Positions 6,043 to 12,538 of a DNA stretch of 12,538 nucleotides are shown in pieces. Source of the stretch: Desulfohalobiaceae bacterium (GTDB lineage Bacteria; Desulfobacterota; Desulfovibrionia; Desulfovibrionales; Desulfothermaceae); the NCBI GenBank assembly GCA_021737525.1, contig JAIPDU010000024.1, forward strand, positions 1 to 12,538, in the 5' to 3' direction. A model generated the notes under the pieces. It searched no databases and had not been told where the DNA came from. It saw nothing but the letters and a program-made list of their open reading frames with translations. Position 1 is the stretch's first letter, and each line of letters begins with the position of its first letter. Both the position numbers and the translations under genes were made by a program.

Positions 6043-6414
6043 TCAGCGGGTCCTCGGCCTGTGCCGCTCCATCTCTCCCAGGACCATTGCAAGGTTTGAG
6101 CTCCCTTTGTCCGGGAGCTCCGGGTCGAGCTTCCTGGCCCTGCGGAGATGGTCCCGCACATAGTGAGGCAGATCCCCTTGCCAAAGATAGCGCTTGAAGT
6201 CATCCTCGACCCGTTGCTCCGAGAGGTCCCATGTGCCGGCAGCACGACGGAACTGCTCGAACTCGCTCGTTCTCTCGATCCGGGCCAGAATGAAGAGGAG
6301 CTCGGAATCGAGCGGCTCGCGCCGGGCGTTCTCGCGTTTGTCCCACAAACGGGCCCAGAAGAGGAGTCCGATTACGATCACCACGGCTGCGATGAATCCC
6401 GTATCCAGGGCCAT
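6043..6414 (-). CDS. Small single-pass membrane protein of unknown function
   Basis: 123 residues from ATG at 6414 to TGA at 6045-6043. Residues 6-22 (GFIAAVVIVIGLLFWAR) are one membrane helix, followed by a charged cytoplasmic-type tail rich in Arg and Glu. The tail includes RIERTSEFEQFRRAAGTWDLSEQ, written here as RIERTSEFEQFRR then AAGTWDLSEQ, and looks helical. AGGAGA lies about 7 nt before this ATG, so this start is preferred over an upstream in-frame ATG at 6603, which would add about 63 residues with no recognised domain. It is transcribed divergently from the CDF exporter, with about 195 nt between them. No family is recognised. The TM plus charged tail resembles small assembly or scaffold proteins, but nothing assigns a role. 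Confidence 0.7.
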   Translation of the reverse strand: MALDTGFIAAVVIVIGLLFWARLWDKRENARREPLDSELLFILARIERTSEFEQFRRAAGTWDLSEQRVEDDFKRYLWQGDLPHYVRDHLRRARKLDPELPDKGSSNLAMVLGEMERHRPRTR

Positions 6415-6608
6415 GCAGCTTTCTCCTGCTAGAAGTGAAGGCGTTCCACCGCTTCGAAACTCACGGCGAAGACAGCTCGGTCCATATGAGTATACCCGGG
6501 TTGCGACACTGAGCCAAGTGCCTTTCAAGACACCGGACATCCCGGACGAAGAAGGCTTAATTTTCCCAAGCGGTCCGCAACACGTCAGCTGAGCGGAGAA
6601 CAACCCAA

Positions 6609-7685
6609 ATGACGGAATCCCGAGCCACTCCGAACGAAGGGAACAAGGAGCGCCGCAAGCGCAGGGCGGCCCTGCTTTCCGTATTCTCCAACTCCTTCCT
6701 TATCCTGTTCAAGCTCGCCGTGGGGCTGTTCATCGGCTCCATCTCGGTCATCTCCGAGGCGATCCATTCAGCCGTGGATCTTTTGGCCTCCTTCATCGCC
6801 CTCTTCGGGGTCCAGCAGTCCGCCAAGCCCGCGGATGAGAGCCATCCCTTCGGGCACGGCAAGCTGGAGAACCTCTCCGGAACCATCGAAGCCCTGCTCA
6901 TTTTCGCCGCCGCGGCATGGATCATGTACGAAGCGGTCCAGAAATTCCTGGAGCCGCACATCCTGCGTCTCCCGGCCTGGGGCGCGGGGGTCATGCTCTT
7001 CTCCGCCCTGTTGAACTTCCTGGTTTCCGGATATCTTTTCCGCGTGGGATATCAGACCGATTCCATGGCCCTGCAGGCGGACGCCTGGCATCTGCGCACG
7101 GACGTGTACACCTCCCTTGGCGTGACCGTGGGGCTTAGCGCTATCTGGCTCGGCGAGGCGGTGTTTCCCGAGCTGGCCCTGCACTGGATCGACCCTCTGG
7201 CCGCCCTGGTCGTGGCCGGGCTCATCCTTCGCGCTGCGTATCACCTGACCCGCGAGTCCGGACGGGATCTGCTCGACGCGAGCCTGCCCCCCGAGGAGGA
7301 GAAAACCATCCAGGAGCTTGTCTGCTCCTTTTCACCGGACGTGCGGGGCTATCACGGCCTGCGGACCCGCAAGTCCGGATCGGAGCGATTCATCGAGCTG
7401 CACCTGCAGCTGGACGCGGACATGTCCGTGGAAGAGTCGCACAATCTCGCCGAGGAAGTGAGCCGCGCAATCAAGGATTGCTACACCGAGAGCAATGTCA
7501 CCGTGCACGTGGAGCCCTGCAACGGGAACTGCACCCGGAAGTGCCTGGAGGGCTGCCTGCTCGGGGAGGGGGAGCGAAAACAGGTACGGGAGCGCTTCCA
7601 AACGGGATCCGGGGACACCCCCCAAAAGAGCCGCCCCAACAACACCTCCGGGAAAATGGGCCCTGACGGGACCCCTGATCCGTAA
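6609..7685 (+). CDS. CDF-family divalent metal cation exporter
   Basis: A cation diffusion facilitator that exports Zn2+ or a similar ion in exchange for protons across the inner membrane. Six membrane helices fit residues 21-210. The transport site shows His53 and Asp57 (AIHSAVDLL) in helix 2 and His161 and Asp165 (DAWHLRTD) in helix 5: an HD-HD set, as in zinc-selective ZnT proteins rather than the DD-HD of FieF. HPFGHGKLE (79-87) is the conserved cytoplasmic loop. The C-terminal dimer domain runs from about 215 to 300 and ends VHVEP. It is followed by CNGNCTRKCLEGC, four Cys at 304, 308, 312 and 316 spaced every fourth residue, then a low-complexity Pro/Gly/Lys tail to 358. The tail ends where the intergenic heptamer array begins. 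A GGAGA lies about 11 nt before the ATG. Family is certain; the metal is inferred. Confidence 0.93.
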   Translation: MTESRATPNEGNKERRKRRAALLSVFSNSFLILFKLAVGLFIGSISVISEAIHSAVDLLASFIALFGVQQSAKPADESHPFGHGKLENLSGTIEALLIFAAAAWIMYEAVQKFLEPHILRLPAWGAGVMLFSALLNFLVSGYLFRVGYQTDSMALQADAWHLRTDVYTSLGVTVGLSAIWLGEAVFPELALHWIDPLAALVVAGLILRAAYHLTRESGRDLLDASLPPEEEKTIQELVCSFSPDVRGYHGLRTRKSGSERFIELHLQLDADMSVEESHNLAEEVSRAIKDCYTESNVTVHVEPCNGNCTRKCLEGCLLGEGERKQVRERFQTGSGDTPQKSRPNNTSGKMGPDGTPDP

Positions 7686-7844
7686 CCGGAAACGCCGAAC
7701 CCGGACCCCGAAACACGGCATCCGAAACCCGGATACCCAGAACGCAGACCCCAAAACACAGAACCCGGAACGGGGAACCCGGAACCCAGAACGGGGAACG
7801 GGGTACGCGGCACGGGGAACCCAGAACGGTGAACGCGGAACCCT
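7686..7844. repeat. Degenerate GGAACCC/GGAACGG heptamer tandem array
   Basis: From 7760 to 7843 twelve 7-bp units follow in register (agaaccc, ggaacgg, ggaaccc, ggaaccc, agaacgg, ggaacgg, ggtacgc, ggcacgg, ggaaccc, agaacgg, tgaacgc, ggaaccc). The left part, from 7686, is the same unit with more substitutions and small shifts. The array fills the entire gap between two converging genes; its last base is the third base (complement) of the stop codon of the minus-strand ferredoxin gene. Such heptamer arrays resemble the STRR repeats known in cyanobacteria. Confidence 0.8.
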
Positions 7845-8688
7845 AAAGAAAGACCGCCGTCTCCTTGGCCTCCGGGGTTTTCTGCGCCTTCTCCGAGATC
7901 CGTTTCTCCAGGGGCGCGGTATCCATGGTTATCGCCCCTTCCGGACAGAACCGGGCGCAGTTGTTGCAAAGAAAACACGCCTCGTCCCTTATGGGATAGG
8001 GGTCGAGCCTGATCGCCCCCGCAGGGCAGTTCTCCTCGCAGATTCCGCACTGGGTGCACAACTCTTCCTCGAGGCTATAGCCCGGATGGACCCCCTTAAG
8101 CCGCTCGATATTCATTGCCGCGGCCTCCTCCTTGAGCCACTCCGGCTGATAATCCAGCTGCTGCCTGGAAAGGGCCCGCCACTGTCCGCTGACCAGCTTC
8201 TGCACCACCTGGTCCGCCAGCCCGCGCATCCGGGCAAGGTCCTGCTCCGCAGGCCGCCCCTCGCCCAGGGGACGATCCGACCGCCACATACTGGAGTGCT
8301 CCGCCATCACCTTGGCCGCGCCGAGATTGGAATATCCCTTCTCCGCGAGCCTGTCCGCCATTTCCGGCAGGGCCACTCCGCTGGACACCGCTCCGAAGGT
8401 CACGAAGGGGACCGCGGCCCGTTCTTCGCTCGTCCCGGGCAGCCGCTCCAGGAAATCGCAAACCGGGGGCACCGGATGCTGCGTGTACACCGGCGAGCCC
8501 ACCCACAGGCAAAGCGGTCCCCCGGACTCGAGGAAGGCTTCCCGGATTTTCCCCGGGCCTGTGCCGGCGAGATCGAATTCGCTCACGGCGCGGCCCAGCT
8601 CCCGCAACCTGGTCGCGATCGCGTCGGCCGCCTTTCGCGTCGTCCCCGCAGGGGAACAGTAGACAATGCCGTGCTCCATGTCGCTCAT
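7843..8688 (-). CDS. Flavodoxin-like / two-[4Fe-4S] ferredoxin fusion (EFR1 type)
   Basis: A cytoplasmic electron-transfer protein joining a flavodoxin-type FMN domain to a bacterial ferredoxin. Residues 7-165 are flavodoxin-like, beginning GIVYCSPAGTTRKAADAI with the phosphate loop SPAGTTRKA; WVGSPVYTQHPVP is the second FMN loop. The C-terminal domain has two full cluster motifs: Cys211, 214, 217, 221 (CTQCGICEENCP) and Cys238, 241, 244, 248 (CFLCNNCARFCP), both with the Cys-Pro ending of low-potential 2[4Fe-4S] ferredoxins. Start chosen at 8688 because AGGAGG lies 4 nt upstream; the ATG at 8706 precedes that site. Length is 281 residues, usual for this family. It faces the sigma54 activator gene divergently. 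A TATAAA-like -10 occurs at 8739-8734 on the minus strand without a good -35. Redox partners are unknown. Confidence 0.9.
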   Translation of the reverse strand: MSDMEHGIVYCSPAGTTRKAADAIATRLRELGRAVSEFDLAGTGPGKIREAFLESGGPLCLWVGSPVYTQHPVPPVCDFLERLPGTSEERAAVPFVTFGAVSSGVALPEMADRLAEKGYSNLGAAKVMAEHSSMWRSDRPLGEGRPAEQDLARMRGLADQVVQKLVSGQWRALSRQQLDYQPEWLKEEAAAMNIERLKGVHPGYSLEEELCTQCGICEENCPAGAIRLDPYPIRDEACFLCNNCARFCPEGAITMDTAPLEKRISEKAQKTPEAKETAVFL

Positions 8689-8700
8689 ACCGCCTCCTGT
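8683..8700 (-). promoter_or_regulatory. Strong ribosome site fixing the EFR1 start
   Basis: AGGAGG (on the minus strand, complement of 8693-8698) lies 4 nt before ATG 8688. This rules out the earlier in-frame ATG at 8706, whose codons overlap the ribosome site. Confidence 0.75.
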
Positions 8701-8781
8701 TTTCACACTCTCTTGTCCGTCTTCGCGAGCCGGTTTATATCTGCCGTCACCAGCCCGATCATCGTGACTGGGATACGGCGC

Positions 8782-8849
8782 GTCAGTGCGTCAGTAAGTC
8801 AGTAAGTCGGTGAGTCAGTAAGTCAGTGCGTCGGTGAGTCGGTGAGTCG
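8782..8849. repeat. 8-bp tandem array, GTCAGTAA/GTCGGTGA
   Basis: Eight complete octamers in register: GTCAGTGC, GTCAGTAA, GTCAGTAA, GTCGGTGA, GTCAGTAA, GTCAGTGC, GTCGGTGA, GTCGGTGA, then a partial GTCG. Units vary only at positions 4, 7 and 8. It lies in the divergent promoter spacer. There are no spacers between units, so it is not a CRISPR. Confidence 0.9.
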
Positions 8850-8921
8850 TGGCCTCTTCGAGCAACCTGTTGAGTGATACACTGACACACCGCCTCCTCC
8901 CCCATAGCCTATCGCCTCAAT

Positions 8922-8984
8922 CGAACCCGGAACCGGAAACGGAAAACCCAGAACGAGGAACGGAGAACCTTGAACGAGAAATCC
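8922..8984. repeat. Second GGAACCC-type heptamer array
   Basis: The units read cgaaccc, ggaacc, ggaaacg, gaaaaccc, agaacga, ggaacgg, agaacct, tgaacga, gaaatcc. It is the same family as the 7686-7844 array, with more indels, and lies about 110 nt upstream of the sigma54 activator start. Confidence 0.7.
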
Positions 8985-9092
8985 CCGTTGGACAAACCGG
9001 GAGCTTTGCAATACACCATGGATCAGGGCCCTTTTCCCTGACAGCTCGCCTCGGCGCGACAAACACTCGGCCAATCCCGAATACGGATCCCC

Positions 9093-10487
9093 ATGCCACA
9101 GCGCAAGCACCCCGCACAGACAGCCAAGGAGCCCGAGGCCTCCACCCGTTCCATACTGGAGAGCATCTCCGACGGCGTCTTCACCGTGGACGAATCCTGG
9201 CGCATCGCCTATTTCAACAGGGCTGCGGAGCGGATCACCGGCGTCTCCCGGCAGGAGGCCGTGGGCCGTCCCTGCTATGAGGTCTTCAGCTCCAGCATGT
9301 GCGAGTCCAACTGCGCCCTGGAGCAGACCCTTTCCACAGGCGAGCCCATCATCAACAAGTCCTGCTTCATCATCGACGCCGAGGGCAACCGTGTCCCCAT
9401 CAGCGTTTCCACAGCCGTTCTCTGGGACGCCAAGGGCGAGATCGCCGGAGGCGCGGAAACCTTCCGGGATTTGAGCGAAGTGGAACAGCTGCGGCGGGAG
9501 CTCCGCGGGGAGCAGCACATGGGGGACATGATCAGCCGGAGCCCCCGCATGCGCAGAATCTTCGATGTCCTGCCCACCATCGCCCAGAGCGACAGCTCCG
9601 TGCTCATCCAGGGCGAAACCGGGACGGGAAAAGAGCTCCTGGCCAAGGCGATACACTCTCTGAGCCACCGCGGCAAGGGTCCCTTTGTTGCGGTAAACTG
9701 CGGTGCCCTCCCTTCCGAGCTCCTGGAGTCCGAGCTGTTCGGGTACCTGCGGGGCGCCTTCACCGGTGCGGACCGGGACAAGCCGGGCCGCTTCGCCGCT
9801 GCGCGAGGCGGGACGCTCTTTCTGGACGAGATCGGAGAGGTCGCCTTCTCGGTTCAGATCAAGCTGCTCCGGGTGCTGCAGGAAAAGGCATACGAGCCCC
9901 TGGGCTCCAACACGAGCGTTTCCGCAGATGTGCGCATCATCACCGCGAGCAACAGGGATCTGGAGCAGCTGGTTCGGGAGAACGGGTTCCGGCGGGACCT
10001 CTTTTATCGGATCAATGTCATTCGTCTGGACATGCCCCCTCTCCGTGAACGCACGGAAGACATCCCCCTGCTTGTGGAACAGTTCATCCAGCGCTTCAAC
10101 CAGCTGCAGAACAAGAACATCCCCGGAATCCGCTCCGAGGCCCTCTCCTTGCTCGGAGCCCACGACTGGCCGGGCAACATCCGTGAGCTGGAAAACGTCA
10201 TCGAGCGCGCCTTCGTCCTGTGCCCGGACGGCGAACCCATCGCAACCACCCACCTGCCAGAGGAGTTTCACCTCTCCGGCGCGTCCCGCCAAGAGGGAGA
10301 ACGGGATATCCGCTCCTCCAGGCGCCTCAGCGAAGCCCAGGCCATCCTGCGGGCCCTTGCGGAAGCGAAGGGCAACCGCAGCGCTGCCGCCCGCAAGCTG
10401 GGTATCCACAAGAGCACCCTCTATCGCAAGATCCGGGCCATGGGTTTGGAGCCTCCGCAGCGGGATGGACGCTACCGAGAGGAGTAG
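9093..10487 (+). CDS. PAS-AAA+-Fis sigma54-dependent transcriptional activator
   Basis: An enhancer-binding protein that hydrolyses ATP to open sigma54-RNA polymerase promoters. Domains: PAS sensor 17-128 (DGVFTVDESWRIAYFNRAA); AAA+ 145-375 with Walker A GETGTGKE (174-181), sigma54 loop GAFTGA (221-226), Walker B TLFLDEIGE (241-249) and RRDLFYRINVI with sensor arginines (300-310); Fis-type HTH 418-452 (NRSAAARKLGIHKSTLYRKI). No receiver domain is present, so control is through the PAS, not phosphorylation. The PAS contains Cys61, Cys70, Cys74 and Cys91 (CYEVFSSSMCESNCALE), suggesting a redox or Fe-S signal. The ATG at 9093 has no clear ribosome site, but no other start lies between it and the in-frame TGA at 9039. 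It is divergent from the ferredoxin fusion, which is a plausible target. The length, 464 residues, is typical. Confidence 0.94.
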   Translation: MPQRKHPAQTAKEPEASTRSILESISDGVFTVDESWRIAYFNRAAERITGVSRQEAVGRPCYEVFSSSMCESNCALEQTLSTGEPIINKSCFIIDAEGNRVPISVSTAVLWDAKGEIAGGAETFRDLSEVEQLRRELRGEQHMGDMISRSPRMRRIFDVLPTIAQSDSSVLIQGETGTGKELLAKAIHSLSHRGKGPFVAVNCGALPSELLESELFGYLRGAFTGADRDKPGRFAAARGGTLFLDEIGEVAFSVQIKLLRVLQEKAYEPLGSNTSVSADVRIITASNRDLEQLVRENGFRRDLFYRINVIRLDMPPLRERTEDIPLLVEQFIQRFNQLQNKNIPGIRSEALSLLGAHDWPGNIRELENVIERAFVLCPDGEPIATTHLPEEFHLSGASRQEGERDIRSSRRLSEAQAILRALAEAKGNRSAAARKLGIHKSTLYRKIRAMGLEPPQRDGRYREE

Positions 10488-10771
10488 CCCGACTCGCGTA
10501 GCCAGAAAGCCGCCCTGCCACGACTGCTCAAATCCCGGCAGACCCTGTCAGCCTATCGAGAGGCCTCTGACAAGCAAGGTATGCATTTCAAGGGCACGTC
10601 GCACAGCCCGACAGCGGCAAAATTTTCAAACCATCAGCGCGAGTTTACAGCACGCAGCACATCATTTAGAAGTATATTCAAATCTTTCGAGTAGTTAAGT
10701 CAAAAAAACTTGTATACACTGAAATAATGTAACTTACTCCGTCTGTCCTCCCGGTAACTTCCTATCTCCGG
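10488..10771. other. Spacer between the sigma54 activator and the pgi-side repeats
   Basis: No gene is supported in the stretch from 10488 to 10849. It holds a TGTCAG/CTGACA stem (10546-10551 with 10567-10572) enclosing part of a perfect 10-bp palindrome agaggcctct (10559-10568). There is no T-run afterwards, so it is at best a weak terminator for the activator gene. From about 10615 to 10735 the DNA turns AT-rich with no recognisable site. The GTCTTCT array follows. Confidence 0.45.
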
Positions 10772-12496
<1,725 letters not shown>

Positions 12497-12509
12497 ACAA
12501 GTTTTCCTC

Positions 12510-12538
12510 TTTCTGGGTTCCCCGTTCAGGGTTTCGGG
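12510..12538. repeat. Third GGAACCC-type heptamer array, cut by window edge
   Basis: On the minus strand the units read gaaaccc, tgaacgg, ggaaccc, agaa, the same family as the arrays at 7686 and 8922, in inverted orientation. It ends a few bases before the pgi ribosome site and continues beyond the window. Confidence 0.65.

Larger units (their letters stand above)
8689..9092. other. 404-nt divergent spacer with two repeat arrays
   Basis: The spacer separates the minus-strand ferredoxin fusion from the plus-strand sigma54 activator and must hold both promoters. It contains an 8-bp tandem array (8782-8849) and a heptamer array (8922-8984). From 8985 to 9092 a TTGGAC occurs at about 8988 with no good -10, and no sigma54-type GG-N10-GC site was found. 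No gene is supported here. Confidence 0.55.

Noticed and set aside
7495..8805. 436-codon plus-strand frame across the repeat array and the ferredoxin gene
   Set aside because: Its middle is translated heptamer repeat and the rest is antisense to the clear Fe-S fusion protein.
8782..8849. CRISPR array
   Set aside because: Units are 8 bp and directly adjacent with no spacers, and no cas gene is present.
8988..9020. Sigma54 promoter upstream of the activator
   Set aside because: The GG and GC elements near TTGGAC and TTGC are not 10 nt apart, so the -24/-12 pattern is not met.
8823..10409. 528-codon open frame on the minus strand opposite the sigma54 activator
   Set aside because: No recognisable domain; it is the antisense of a gene with complete PAS, AAA+ and Fis motifs and is open only because of high GC content.

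Overview
The window is GC-rich bacterial chromosome interrupted by AT-rich mobile DNA at the left end. The gene set fits an anaerobic, sulfate-reducer-like deltaproteobacterium (Desulfobacterota, perhaps Desulfovibrionales): a flavodoxin/two-[4Fe-4S] ferredoxin fusion, a PAS-sigma54 activator with a Cys-rich sensor domain, a CDF metal exporter, and intergenic spacers packed with degenerate 7-bp and 8-bp tandem repeats. The lineage is an inference from these traits; there is no rRNA or other taxonomic marker.

Layout. 1-1987 (-): a DDE transposase reading off the left edge, with an AT-rich N-terminal HTH part joined to a GC-rich catalytic part. 1988-2747: non-coding, with the AT-rich end of the insertion sequence, a large nested inverted-repeat element (about 2256-2560) and a second hairpin. 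2748-about 3697 (+): a membrane-anchored alpha/beta hydrolase whose frame stays open to 4025, probably through a 1-base loss. 5700 to 3761 (-): umuD-like and umuC genes, then a possible 21-codon ORF and a 47-residue CxxC/CxxC protein. 6414-6043 (-): a small single-pass membrane protein. 6609-7685 (+): a CDF exporter. 7686-7842: a heptamer repeat array filling the gap between converging genes. 8688-7843 (-): the flavodoxin/ferredoxin fusion. 8689-9092: a divergent spacer with an octamer array and a second heptamer array. 9093-10487 (+): the sigma54 activator. 10488-10849: a spacer ending in a GTCTTCT heptamer array that runs into the 3' end of pgi. 12496-10850 (-): glucose-6-phosphate isomerase, with another heptamer array upstream at the right edge.

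Most notable points. (1) The UmuD-like protein aligns without gaps to UmuD around the active site but has Thr for the catalytic Ser and Arg for the catalytic Lys, and it starts only 11 residues before the usual cleavage position, so it looks like a self-cleavage-independent, UmuD'-like subunit translationally coupled to an apparently intact UmuC. (2) A roughly 300-bp MITE-like inverted-repeat structure lies beside the transposase. (3) At least three families of 7- or 8-bp tandem repeats sit exactly at gene borders and contribute the last codons or stop codons of neighbouring genes. The other genes are recognisable housekeeping or accessory genes.
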